A stretch of DNA of 64,000 nucleotides from Ariolimax columbianus. Its lineage: Eukaryota; Mollusca; Gastropoda; Stylommatophora; Arionidae. How positions within the stretch are numbered: position 1 is the first letter of the stretch; each line of letters opens with the position of its first letter. The position numbers and the translations under genes are program-made. Positions 10,531 through 21,672 of this stretch are shown here, one piece after another. The stretch covers positions 6,236,681 through 6,300,680 of the forward strand of contig JAVGWX010000001.1 in the NCBI GenBank assembly GCA_036924085.1, written 5' to 3'. The notes beneath the pieces are model-generated. The model had not been told where the DNA came from. It saw only the letters and a program-made list of their open reading frames with translations, and did no database searches.

Positions 10531-11215
10531 CGTGCAAATTCCATTGATATATGCAGTTATCTCCCCTATACCCAATCAATTTTATTTAGTTTATCTCCCC
10601 TCTGTCTAATCAATTGCCAAGAAAACCCTACATATCGTTAGGTCGTTAGCGCCCGGCCTGACGCATGTGAAGTGGCAAACCTTATTACTTTGTATTAAAA
10701 TATCCATAGATGTACTTTATTCATTCGTTCTGTCTTCTAAAGAAAATACTACTGCCTGCATAGACGTTCAATTTACTAAGAATATAATTTTTTTCAAGAG
10801 TGCGATTCATTAGACAGAGTCTAGGTATTCAGTGTCTTTTAAATTGACAGTTCTGAAAAATAGATATTGTACTTATATTCGATGCTTTTCTGTTAATTAG
10901 TTGTATTATTCTTCATGTTTGTTCATATTTGTTTTACGACAAAAACCCACGTGCTCAATTGATTTTAATTTGTTTTTCTTTTCTACAAATTGATGTATTT
11001 TAAAAATGATTTAATGTTTGTAGAAATTGTGTATCGGTCGGGCGCTAGATGGGCAGCCTTGTATGATAAATGGATACGGTCATTGTCTCTTCATCACGGC
11101 CACAGTCTTCATCAGCTACTGGATAACTACAAATGAAGTGGACATATAAAATCAAAAATACAGCTAACTAACCCTGACTGGTTACCAGCAAAAGCCTCTT
11201 TTAAATGCGTAAGTA
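10531..11215. other. No gene seen
   Basis: AT-rich sequence. GCGCCCGGCC (~10650) and GGGCGCTAGA (~11040) face each other as a weak inverted pair, too short to define an element. Confidence 0.4.
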
Positions 11216-11480
11216 TATGTACATGTGTACGATTATGTGCTTGTGTGGGTGTTTGTGTTTCTGTGTACCTATGTGTGAATCAGTCTGTGCGTATGTGGGG
11301 TTGTGACTGTGTGTTTGTATTTGTGTTTATGGGTGCATCTGTTTGTGTATTTGGGCGTGGTTGTGTGTGTGTTTGTTGCTGTCGTGTTTGTGTGTTTGTA
11401 TTTGTGTATGCATAACAAATAATGTGCATCCTTCTTTGCATAGGTGTACTTAAGAGTGTGTGTACATGTGTGTATGTGTG
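11216..11480. repeat. TG-rich cryptic simple repeat
   Basis: Interrupted TGTG/TTGTG sequence throughout. On the minus strand it gives His/Thr-rich pseudo-peptides. Confidence 0.85.
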
Positions 11481-11487
11481 AGTCGAG

Positions 11488-11570
11488 ACAGAGAGATACA
11501 TAGAAAGACGGAGAGTTACAGAGAGACAGCGAGAGAGAGAGAGTAAGAGAGTGAGAGAGAGTAAGACATC
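11488..11570. repeat. GA-rich simple repeat
   Basis: Interrupted GAGA runs, with a second short block at 11627-11642. Confidence 0.85.
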
Positions 11571-11655
11571 TTAAACGGCACACAAACATGAACGATAACA
11601 ACAGACGTGATCACATTTATTGGTGTATGAGAGAGAGAGAGAAGGGCGTACGTCA

Positions 11656-12632
11656 ACAGATCTAACATTAACAGGGCAATAATCAACAGGGCTAACACTA
11701 ACATCAGCAGGACTTACACCAACATCACTAACACCAACATGACTAACACCAACATGACTAACACCAACAGTACTAACACCAACAGCACAACACCAACAGG
11801 ACTAACACCCACAGCACTAACACCAACATGACTAACACCAACATGACTAACACCAACATGACTAACACCAACAGCACTAACACCAACAGGACTATCACCA
11901 ACAGCACTATCACCAACAGCACTAACACCAACAGGACTAACACCAACATGACTAACACCAACAGTACTAACACCAACAGCACAACACCAACAGGACTAAC
12001 ACCAACAGCACTAACACCAACATGACTAACACCAACATGACTAACACCAACATGACTAACACCAACAGCACTAACACTAATGTCCCTTACACCAACAGTG
12101 CAAAAACCAACAGGATTAACACAGACATGACTAAGACCAACAGTACTAACACCAACAGTACTAACACGAACATGACTAACACCAACAATACTAACACCAA
12201 CAGTACTAACACCAAAAGTACTAACACCAACAGTACTAACACCAATAGGCCTAACACTAATAGGACTAACACCAACAGTAGTAACACCAACAGTACTAGC
12301 ACCAACAGTGCTAACACCAACAGTACTAACACCAATAGGACTAACACCAACAGCACTAACACCAACAGTACTAACACCAACAGTACTAGGACGAACAGGA
12401 CTAACACCAACAGTACTAACACCAACAGTACTAACACAAATAGGACTAACACTAATAGGACTAACACCAGCAGCACTAACACCAACAGTACTAACACCAA
12501 CAGTACTAGGACGAACATGACTAACACTATTAGTACTAACACCAACAGTACTAGGACGAACAGGACTAATACCAACAGGACTAACACCAACAACACTAAC
12601 ACGAACAAGACTAACACCAACATGGCTAACAC
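11656..12632. repeat. Minisatellite, 15-bp unit, ~63 copies
   Basis: The unit ACTAACACCAACAGT is repeated with variants ACATG, AGGAC and AGCAC in its last five bases. The unit is a multiple of three and lacks stops in most phases. It therefore produces open frames of up to 313 codons on the minus strand (VSTVGVS-like) and 204 on the plus strand (NTNSTNTNS-like). These are composition artefacts. Confidence 0.95.
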
Positions 12633-12744
12633 ATGAAGACATGTGTAATATCTTGGATATCATATATATAATGCTTGTTAATTCCATAATAGCTGGCACC
12701 GTTATTAGATACAATGTTTGTGGTTTTGCTGTTCGATTTATCTA

Positions 12745-13145
12745 CATATTTTACGCTTGTTGTGTATGAAGCGAAGGTGCGTGAAATGAAGTGACCAGTT
12801 GAACGGTTCCTTTTCTTCCTTTTTCATATGTCAAGTTCACAGCATGGTGTGTACGACGTGAAGTGGTGACATGAAAAGACCAGTTTCACTAATCGTTACT
12901 CTGCTTGAATCATATTTCATGGTCACAGCTTGATATGCGTGAAGTGATGTTAAGTGATGTTAAGTGATGTTAAGTGCAGAGAAATGATTCGACCAGTTCC
13001 TCTACTTTCTTCAAATGTAAAGATCAGAGCTTGGTGTGTGCGAAGTGACGTGAATTGAACAGTTTTTGTACTCGCTGCTTTACTTTCGTCTTATGTCAAG
13101 GTCACATCCTGCTGCGTGTAAAGTGAAGTTCCTGTACCATTGTCT
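12745..13145. repeat. Diverged left edge of the 64-bp satellite
   Basis: Old copies with TGAAGTGACCAGTT, TCAAGTTCACAGC and GTGTGCGAAGTGA are recognisable but strongly diverged. A local triplication of AAGTGATGTT sits near 12940-12970. Confidence 0.7.
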
Positions 13146-13146
13146 T

Positions 13147-13462
13147 GGTCTTAATTAACTTAACTTAGCTCAAGTTATCGTCTTTATACTGGTTTAGAAG
13201 ACTGTGTAGAGTATGTATACAACCAGTTTCATGTACATTACCTTGCTTTAAAAGATATGCGCTTCCAATGAATTTTTAAATGCACCAATTGTCCTTGTTC
13301 CCACTATTTCCTGTGACAATGCATTCACCACTCTCTGACTAAAAAAGCATTTCCTAATATCTAATCTGGACTTTTCGTTAGATAATTTGTAGTTATGCCG
13401 AGTGTGTCTGTAGGTGGATGTATTTTGAAAAAAACAACTTGTTATAGTCTAATTTATCGTGT
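13147..13462 (-). mobile_element. LINE 3' tail, copy C, inserted in satellite edge
   Basis: The reverse complement matches copies B and D: GTCCAGATTAGATATTAGGA, a LINE tail block with GGTGAATGCA and CACAGGAAATAGT, and the 3' end CTAAGTTAAGTTAA. Diverged satellite copies flank it on both sides (12745-13145 and 13463-13740). It therefore probably landed in the array before the central part was homogenised. Confidence 0.75.
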
Positions 13463-16400
13463 TCACATTTTAAGTTCACAGCTTGATGTGTTAAGTGCTA
13501 TTCCATTTACTCTACTCCCTGTTTTACTTGATTCATCATTGAAGTGAACATCTCGTTGAGTGTAAAGTGAAGTGAAAATTCCCCTTTTTGTTGCTTTGTT
13601 TTCTTCATATTTAATGTTCACAGCTTCTGCGTGAAGTGAAGTAACCAGTTTTGCTGCTTTGCTTCCATTATATTTCAATTTCCCAGTTTGTTGTATGTGA
13701 GTGAAGTAACCAGTTCTCTTTGCTGCGCCCATCATATTTCAATTTCACAGTCTATTGTATGTGAGTAAAGTAACTAGTTCTCCTTGACGCGTCCATCATA
13801 CTTCAAGTTCACATCTTGTTGTATGTGAAGTGAAGTAACTAGTTCTCCTTGACGCGTCCATCATACTTCAAGTTCACATCTTGTTGTATGTGAAGTAACT
13901 AGTTCTCCTTGACGCGTCCATCATACTTCAAATTCACATCTTGTTGTATGTGAGTGAAGTAACTAGTTCTCCTTGACGCGTCCACCATACTTGAAGTTCA
14001 CATCTTGTTTTATGTGAAGTAACTAGTTCTCCTTGACGCGTCCATCGTACTTCAAGTTCACATCTTGTTGTATGTGAAGTGAAGTAACTAGTTCTCCTTG
14101 ACGCGTCCATCATACTTCAAGTTCACATCTTATTGTATGTGAAGGGAAGTAACTAGTTCTCCTTGACGCGTCTATCATACTTCAAGTTCACATCTTGTTG
14201 TATGTGAAGTGAAGTAACTAGTTCTCCTTGACGCGTCCATCATACTTCAAGTTCACATCTTATTGTATGTGAAGGGAAGTAACTAGTTCTCCTTGACGTG
14301 TCTATCATACTTCAAGTTCACATCTTGTTGTTTGTGAAGTGAAGTAACTAGTTCTCCTTGACGCGTCTATCATACTTCAAGTTCACATCTTGTTGTTTGT
14401 GAAGTGAAGTAACTAGTTCTCCTTGACGCGTCCATCATACTTCAAGTTCACATCTTGTTGTATGTGAGTGAAGTAACTAGTTATCATTGACGCGTCCATC
14501 ATACTGCAAGTTCACATCTTGTTGTATGTGAGTGAAGTAACTAGTTATCCTTGACGCGTCCATCATACTGCAAGTTCACATCTTGTTGTTTGTGAAGTGA
14601 AGTAACTAGTTCTCCTTGACGCGTCCATCATACTTCAAGTTCACATCTTGTTGTATGTGAGTGAAGTAACTAGTTATCATTGACGCGTCCATCATACTGC
14701 AAATTCACATCTTGTTGTATGTGAGTGAAGTAACTAGTTATCCTTGACGCGTCCATCATACTGCAAGTTCACATCTTGTTGTTTGTGAAGTGAAGTAACT
14801 AGTTCTCCTTGACGCGTCCATCATACTTCAAGTTCACATCTTGTTGTATGTGAGTGAAGTAACTAGTTATCCTTGACGCGTCCATCATACTGCAAGTTCA
14901 CATCTTGTTGTTTGTGAAGTGAAGTAACTAGTTCTCCTTGACGCGTCCATCATACTTCAAGTTCACATCTTGTTGTATGTAAGTGAAGTAACTAGTTATC
15001 CTTGACGCGTCCATCATACTTCAAGTGCACATCTTGTTGTATGTGAGTGAAGTAACTAGTTCTCCTTGACGCGTCCATCATACTTCAAGTTCACATCTTA
15101 TTGTATGTGAAGGGAAGTAACTAGTTCTCCTTGACGCGTCTATCATACTTCAAGTTCACATCTTGTTGTTTGGGAAGTGAAGTAACTAGTTCTCCTTGAC
15201 GCGCTCATCCTACTTCAAGTTCACATCTTGTTGTATGTGAAGGGAAGTAACTAATTCTCCTTGACGCGTCCATCATACTGCAAGTTCACATCTTGTTGTA
15301 TGTGAGTGAAGTAACTAGTTCTCCTTGACGCGTGCATCATACTGCAAGTTCACATCTTGTTGTATGTGAGTGAAGTAACTAGTTATCCTTGACGCGTCCA
15401 TCATACTGCAAGTTCACATCTTGTTGTATGTGAGTGAAGTAACTAGTTATCCTGTACGCGTCCATCATACTGCAAGTTCACATCTTGTTGTATGTGAATG
15501 AATTAACTAGTTATCCTTGACGCGTCCATCATACTGCAAGTTCACATCTTGTTGTATGTGAGTGAAGTAACTAGTTATCCTTGACGCGTCCATCATACTT
15601 CAAGTTCACATCTTGTTGTATGTGAGTGAAGTAACTAGTTATCCTTGACGCGTCCATCATACTGTAAGTTCACATCTTGTTGTATGTGAGTGAAGTAACT
15701 AGTTATCCTTGACGCGTCCATCATACTTCAAGTTCACATCTTGTTGTATGTGAGTGAAGTAACTAGGTATGCTTGACGCGTACATCATACTTCAAGTTCA
15801 CATCTTGTTGTATGTGAGTGAAGTAACTAGTTATCCTTGACGCGTCCATCATACTGCAAGTTCACATCTTGTTGTATGTGAAGGGAAGTAACTAGTTCTC
15901 CTTGACGCGTCCATCATACTTCAAGTTCACATCTTGTTGTATGTGAGTGAAGTAACTAGTTATCCTTGACGCGTCCATCATACTGCAAGTTCACATCTTG
16001 TTTAATGTGAAGGGAAGTAACTAGTTCTCCTAGACGCGTCCATCATACTGCAAGTTCACATCTTGTTGTATGTGAAGTAACTAGTTCTCCTTTACGCGTC
16101 CATCATACTTCAAGTTCACATCTTATTGTATGTGAGTGAAGTAACTAGTTCACCTTGACGCGTCCATCATACTGCAAGTTGACATCTTGTTGTATGTGAG
16201 TGAAGTAACTAGTTATTCTTGAGGCGTCCATCATACTGCAAGTTCACATCTTGTTGTTTGTGAAGGGAAGTAACTAGTTCTCCTAGACGCGTCCATCATA
16301 CTGCAAGTTCCCATCTTGTTGTATGTGAAGTAACTAGTTCTCCTTGACGCGTCCATCATACTGCAAGTTCACATCTTGTTGTATGTGAGTGAAGTAACTA

Positions 16401-16895
16401 GTTATCCTTGACGCGTCCATCATACTGCAAGTTCACATCTTGTTGTATGTGAAGTAACTAGTTCTCCTTGACGCGTCCATCATACTTCAAGTTCACATCT
16501 TATTGTATGTGAGTGAAGTAACTAGTTCTCCTTGACGCGTCCATCATACTGCAAGTTCACATCTTGTTGTATGTGAGTGAAGTAACTAGTTATCCTTGAC
16601 GCGTCCATCATACTGCAAGTTCACATCTTGTTGTATGTGAAGTAACTAGTTCTCCTTGACGCGTCCATCATACTTCAAGTTCACATCTTATTGTATGTGA
16701 GTGAAGTAAATAGTTCTCCTTGACGCGTCCATCATACTGCAAGTTCACATCTTGTTGTATGTGAGTGAAGTAACTAGTTATCCTTGACGCGTCCATCATA
16801 CTGCAAGTTCACATCTTGTTGTATGTAAAGTAACTAGTTCTCCTTGACGCGTCCATCATACTTCAAGTTCACATCTTGTTGTATGTGAGTGAAGA
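13463..16895. repeat. Main satellite, 60-65-bp unit, ~53 copies
   Basis: From about 13740 the array is uniform. Each unit holds TAACTAGTTCTCCTTGACGC followed by GTCCATCATACTTCAAGTTC and ACATCTTGTTGTATGTGA. Three length classes come from GTGAAG, GTGAGTGAAG and GTGAAGTGAAG junctions (60, 64 and 65 bp). Two base variants (TTCTCC/TTATCC and CTTCAAG/CTGCAAG) alternate in ordered groups, giving higher-order repeats of about 193 bp near 14.4-14.8 kb and 188 bp near 16.3-16.86 kb. The 13463-13740 part is diverged. No coding potential. Confidence 0.95.
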
Positions 16896-17216
16896 TAACA
16901 TTTGCTCTACAGCTCGCCTTGGATTCCATAAAAGCCCATTGGTAGCTTGGTGACATGTGACACATGGAACGACTGGCTTACGAATCCGGTCAATTTGACA
17001 GCAAGAAGCAAGCCGTCTAGCAACACTTCCATGCAGACCCTTGCCACTGATATATAGATTCGGTTTTTACAGAACTGCTGTCACACCATTTGTCCACACA
17101 GATACGAACATGCCTTTTATATTTACACTTAACAAGTTTTTTTATTCTCTAACATATAGATACACGCAAACGGTCATTACCCGTCCATGGACTTTGTTAC
17201 AAGATGTTGAAAGAGA
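16896..17216. other. No gene seen
   Basis: Unique sequence between the satellite and the next minisatellite. An 87-codon open frame starting in it runs into the following array and has no recognisable features. Confidence 0.4.
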
Positions 17217-17470
17217 GGAGTGTTTGGATCTATCTAGGACATTAAATAAATACAAAAACATTGGGTACAAAAACCAGACTAAAGGAGCGCTTGAATCCAT
17301 CTAGAACATTAAATTAATACAACAACCAGACTGAAGGAGTGTTTGGATCCATCTAGGACATTGAATTAGTACAAAAACTGTGGGTACAAAAGCCAGACTG
17401 AAGGAGTGTTTGGATCGATCTAGGACCTTAAATAAATACAAAAACTTTGGGTACAAAAACCAGACTGTAG
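17217..17470. repeat. Minisatellite, ~67-bp unit, 4 copies
   Basis: Units begin GGAGTGTTTGGAT, continue with ATCTAGGACATTAAAT and end AAACCAGACT. The second copy lacks about 15 bp. Confidence 0.9.
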
Positions 17471-18721
17471 GGCAACGAAAGACTCCTGACAGGATCCACC
17501 CGAGAGTATAGGCCCTATGCTTCGCTAAAAGCAACAGCAAGAAGAAATGTACCTCTAGATTAATAGAGACAGTGTTCCCAAAAATAAGAATTTCCACAGA
17601 CGATCCAAATATGAAATGTCAGCGGTAGACATATAATGGACAAGATCGATGGAATCGTGAAATAACACTAAACAAGAGATACCAATTGTGTGAACAGATG
17701 AATTTTTCAGACAGAGAAATAAGATGATATTTCTGCTGTTCTTGCATTATTTTGTTTATTTTCCTAAGAAGAGCCTTCATGACTAATATTTCAATAGTGA
17801 AGTTCTAGTGTATCTGTAACACTCTTCTCTACATTTTTGTGGGATAATCTGTCATGAGTTCTGCAGAAAGTTGACGCAGGCGGTGAAGCATCAATTAGCG
17901 GACCATGTAATTATTTCTTTATTGATTAATTTTGTATAATCGTCAAAATGCACTTTTTTTAAAATATTAATTTCTGGAAGATGTTAACAAAAAAACACGC
18001 GCCAGTAGCTTTGGCAAAAATCTGCAAAAGTATTCCATAAGGTGTCATAATATTGACTTTATAATTGAGCAGAGAAACACAAATAAAACACCCATTAACA
18101 CAAAAACATAGACATATGATGGTCGTTAAGGTTTATGTATATTTTGTGCGACCCCACAGGGTTATGTAAAGTCCATACAAATACAGGTAGCCCGCACCTG
18201 TGCTCAGGTGGCGTGTCCGTCAGTAATTATTGGGTAATGTACTAGCAATGCCTGTTGATTATTGGGTAATGCAGTAGCAGTGTCTGGCCGTTATCTATCC
18301 GGATAACTGGCACGGAGAGTCCGGGCAAAAATAAAAGAAGAAAGAAACGTGAGAGCCAGGCCTTCGTATACATGCGAGAGCATACTCACTTGCACACATA
18401 CACACATCCATACATCCATAGATGCGGTGGGGAGGAAGAATAGACCTGCCAATTGGATAATAAGCCGAATCCATGTAAGCTTATCAGTGTACGCGTAAAC
18501 ATATCAGAAATAGTAACTAGGTATTTATTGTTCACCATTTGTGTGATATATGTAATTTATCTCAGACTAAGAACTACTTTCACGGTAAACACTTTTGTCG
18601 TTGCTCAGTAGTCAGACATAGTTCTAGATATATCTTCCTCGTAATTGGGGATAGCAGACAAGTCAGGAATTGGTTAACACAATTTTCGACAAGAGATGAT
18701 ATAGATCAAATAGATGCAATA
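17471..18721. other. No gene seen
   Basis: AT-rich sequence. ATTATTGGGTAATG occurs near 18225 and, as GATTATTGGGTAATG, near 18258, giving a short direct repeat. No protein or RNA signature was recognised. Confidence 0.4.
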
Positions 18722-18793
18722 TCTTATTCTTCATCTTCTTCTTCTTCATCCTCTTCTTCTTCTTCTTCTTATTTTTATTATTACTATTATTAA
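18722..18793. repeat. (TTC)n/(TTA)n microsatellite
   Basis: Trinucleotide run of TCT/TTC passing into TTATTA. It codes poly-Ser in one frame. Confidence 0.9.
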
Positions 18794-18925
18794 AATTCAC
18801 TGTCGTCGTCGGTCTCTTGCTCTTCTTCTTCTCTTCCATTCTCTATGTTGCTTGTTGAGAAGCATAGCAGCACTAATGTAGCAGGCTCCTTCTAGGAAGT
18901 CTGGACCAAACAACTATGTGCAGTC

Positions 18926-19178
18926 TAATCCCTCTAGGGTAGAAGTTGTTGTGTTGGCACTTATACTGAATCTCTCTAGGGTAGAAGTTGTTGTGGTGGC
19001 ACTTATACTGAGTCTCTCTAGGGTAGAAGTTGTGGTGGCATTTATACTGAATCCCTGTAGGGTAGAAGTTGTTGTGGTGGCATTTATACTGAATCTCTCT
19101 AGGGTAGAAGTTGTTGTGGTGGCATTTATACTGAATCCCTGTAGGGTAGAAGTTGTTGTGGTGGCATTTATACTGAAT
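18926..19178. repeat. Minisatellite, 42-bp unit, 6 copies
   Basis: Units contain AGGGTAGAAGTTGTTGTGGT then GGCATTTATACTGAAT. Two variants (CTCTCT and CCCTGT before AGGG) alternate at the end of the array. The third copy lacks 3 bp. Confidence 0.95.
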
Positions 19179-19282
19179 TAATTTCAAATCTCAGATACGT
19201 CACTTTGGTGGCCCAGTACAGTGACTCTTGTTATATCCAAAGACGTACACGAGTAGGGGCATCATCGTCCTTCTGGCTTACT

Positions 19283-19407
19283 GCAATGGAGGGCTGTTCA
19301 GTGATCTCATCACTAGATGGGTAATCCGATGAAAGTAGAAGACACTCGATGACATTGCACACCTCACTATTGACACAACACAAACGCCAACTAAGTGTGG
19401 AGTAGCC
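19283..19407 (-). CDS. Possible internal exon, ankyrin-repeat-like
   Basis: On the minus strand a good 3' splice site (TTTTCTTTCAAATCCACAG) ends at 19408. It is followed by 125 open bases and then a plausible donor, CA|GTAAGC, at 19283/19282. The peptide begins GYSTLSWRLCCVNSEVCNVI, then ECLLLSSDY. The G-x-S/T-x-L start and the V-x-x-L-L helix spacing resemble one ankyrin repeat. That is a pattern judgement, not a database match. The same frame is open further on both sides, to a stop at 19231, so a terminal exon is also possible. No neighbouring exons were found, and decay or chance remains likely. Confidence 0.25.
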
Positions 19408-19540
19408 CTGTGGATTTGAAAGAAAAGGTCCCCAAATAAGTAATCTATATGTGCTAACTGCATTAAAGAGAGAATAACTCTTTCTACTGGGAATCGAGAC
19501 ATGAGGAAGGTAGCAGACATAGCTGAAGAAGTAATACGCA

Positions 19541-19720
19541 AAATGATTCTCGCTCTCGCTCCATTTATCTCTCTCTCGTTTTCTCTCTCTGCCTATCAAC
19601 CGTTTTCGTTTTCGCTCTCTCTGTTCTGTTTCTCCTTTTCTCGCTTTCACTCTCTAGCTCTCTCCTTTCTGCGTTCACTCTCTAGTTCTCTCCTTCTAGC
19701 TCTCTTTCTCTCTAAATCCT
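19541..19720. repeat. Pyrimidine-rich (CT)n-like tract
   Basis: Interrupted CTCTCT/TTTC sequence on the + strand. Confidence 0.85.
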
Positions 19721-19808
19721 TCACAAAAAATACACAAACAATACCCACAGGGAAGTATTGCAACAACTAAAACACATGCACATTATTGTGGAACTTGCTC
19801 CATTACAG

Positions 19809-20168
19809 GAGGTGTCCAGTGCAGGATTTATCATTCATGTGGTCTTATGGGAGAGGTTAGGATTGCTGAGGGTGTCCAGTGCAGGATTTATCATTCATGT
19901 GGTCTTATGGGAGAGGTTAGGTTTGCTGAGGGTGTCCAGTGCCGGACTTATCATCCATGTGGTCTTATGGGAGAGGTTAGGTTTGATGAGGGTGTCCAAT
20001 GCCGGACTTATCATTCATGAGGCCTTATTAGAGAGGTTAGGTTTGCTGAGGGTGTCCAGTGCCGGACTTATCCTTCATGTGGTCTTATGATGGAGATTAG
20101 GTTTTCTGAGGGTATCCAGTGCAGGACTTATCATTCACGTGACCTTATTGTGGAGGTTAGGTTTGTTA
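19809..20168. repeat. Minisatellite, 60-bp unit, 6 copies
   Basis: Units contain GGTGTCCAGTGCAGGATTTA, TCATTCATGTGGTCTTATGG and GAGAGGTTAGGTTTGCTGAG in order. The unit is 20 codons and reads VSSAGFIIHVVLWERLGLLR. That resembles the mariner segment SAGKVMxTVFWDxxGVLL in spacing (see findings). Confidence 0.95.
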
Positions 20169-20458
20169 AGTTAGTTTTTTTTCAAAATACAACCACCTAC
20201 ACAAACAGGAGGGCATAGCTACAAATTAACTAAAGAAAGGTCCAGATTAGAAATTTGGAAAATTTTTATTAGCCAGAGAGTGGTGAATTTTTGGAATGCA
20301 TTGCCACAGGAAGTAGTAGAGGCAGGGACAATAAATGCATTTAAGAATAGATTGGACGCGCATTGTTTTGGAGCAAGGAAATGTAAATGGAACCGGTTGT
20401 AATCAGACTCTGCAGAGTCTTCTAAACCAGTTTAGAGACGTAAAGTTAATTTTTTGGG
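20166..20458 (+). mobile_element. LINE 3' tail, copy D
   Basis: It starts at TTTTTTTTCAAAATACAACC-like sequence and reads RVVNFWNALPQEVVEAGTI at about 20277-20335, then ends near GTAAAGTTAATTTT. It shares its 3' part with copies A-C. It begins directly at the end of the 60-bp array. Confidence 0.75.
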
Positions 20459-20651
20459 AAATCTGGTACCGTGACCGCAAGTGGATTTTAACAGCTGTTT
20501 AATATATACCGCTTGTCATGGTAGTTACAGTACTATGACCAGGCAAAGATATTGTACGGCCGATAGAAAAAAACAACATATATCGTAACCAGGTTACAAC
20601 TTGTTTCATTCTGACATGATAACGTCTTCCAGTGGTTTAGACTGGTTTTTA

Positions 20652-20945
20652 ATCAACGCCTGCTAGAATTCTATTCTTTAACACTGAATTGTCCTGACTC
20701 AATCTCTGCTAGAATTCTATTCTTTAACACTGAATTGTCCTGACTCAATCTCTGCTAGAATTCTATTCTTTAACAATATCTTGTCTTGACTCAATCTCTG
20801 CTATGAGTCTATTCTTTAACACTATCTAGTCCTGACTAAATGTCTGCTTTAATTATATTCTCCTAAACTATCTTGCCCTGACTTAATGTCTGCTAGAATT
20901 CCATTCTCCTACACGACCTGGCCCTGACTGAATGCCGACTAAAAA
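20652..20945. repeat. Minisatellite, ~47-bp unit, 6 copies
   Basis: Units contain CTGCTAGAATTCTATTCTTT, AACACTGAATTGTCCTGACT and CAATC, degenerating towards the right end. Confidence 0.9.
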
Positions 20946-21120
20946 TCTGCTGACAACCTGGTCACAACCTAGTGATAGGTAAAAATCTGAGAAAGCACAA
21001 CAGCTGTAGGTGATTTTCTGCTACAAAGCCAGCGAAACGTTTGATACTTAAATATTGGAGGAAAAACAGAACGTCTAGAAGGTGTAACCTTGGAGGCTAA
21101 TGTGATTAACAGGATCATTG

Positions 21121-21672
21121 AGAACACACAACAGAAACACACAATACTGACACGCAATGCAGACACACAATGCGGACAGACAATACAGACACACAATGCG
21201 GACACAATGCGTACACACAATACAAACACACAATACAAACACACAATACAAACACACAATACAAACACACAATACAGACGAACAATGCGGACAGACAATA
21301 GAGACACACAATACAGACACACAATGCGGACACACAATAAAAACACACAATACAAACACACAATACAGACGCACAATGCGGACAGACAATAGAGACATAC
21401 AATACAGACACACAATGCGGACAGACAATAAAAACACACAATACAAATACACAATAAAAACACACAATACAAACACACAATACAAACACACAATACAGAC
21501 GCACAATGCGGACAGACAATAGAGACATACAATACAGACGCACAATGCGGACAGACAATAAAAACACACAATACAAATACACAATACAGACGCACAATGC
21601 GGACAGACAATAGAGACACACAATACAGACACACAATGCGGACAGACAATAAAAACACACAATGCAAACATA
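21121..21672. repeat. Minisatellite, ~12-13-bp unit with 221-bp higher order
   Basis: The base motif is ACACACAATACA and variants GCGGACAGACAAT and GAGAC. The landmark CAGACGCACAATGCGGACAG (first copy GAACA for GCACA) recurs at 21275, 21366, 21496 and 21587. The spacing is 91, 130 and 91, so blocks of 221 bp repeat. Cys/Val-rich minus-strand frames of up to 243 codons are artefacts. Confidence 0.9.

Noticed and set aside
10650..11060. Inverted GCGCCCGG/GGGCGCTA pair as transposon ends
   Set aside because: The match is about 7 bp, with no target duplication and no internal coding trace.
11773..12714. Open frames of up to 313 codons (minus) and 204 codons (plus) in the 15-bp array
   Set aside because: The unit length is a multiple of three and has no stop in several phases on both strands, so all frames stay open. 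There is no variation pattern favouring one frame.
13463..16895. Palindromic hexamers (ACTAGT, ACGCGT and others) in many repeat units as a shared functional motif
   Set aside because: A unit of 40-60 bp is expected to hold a palindromic hexamer more often than not. The hexamers differ between arrays.
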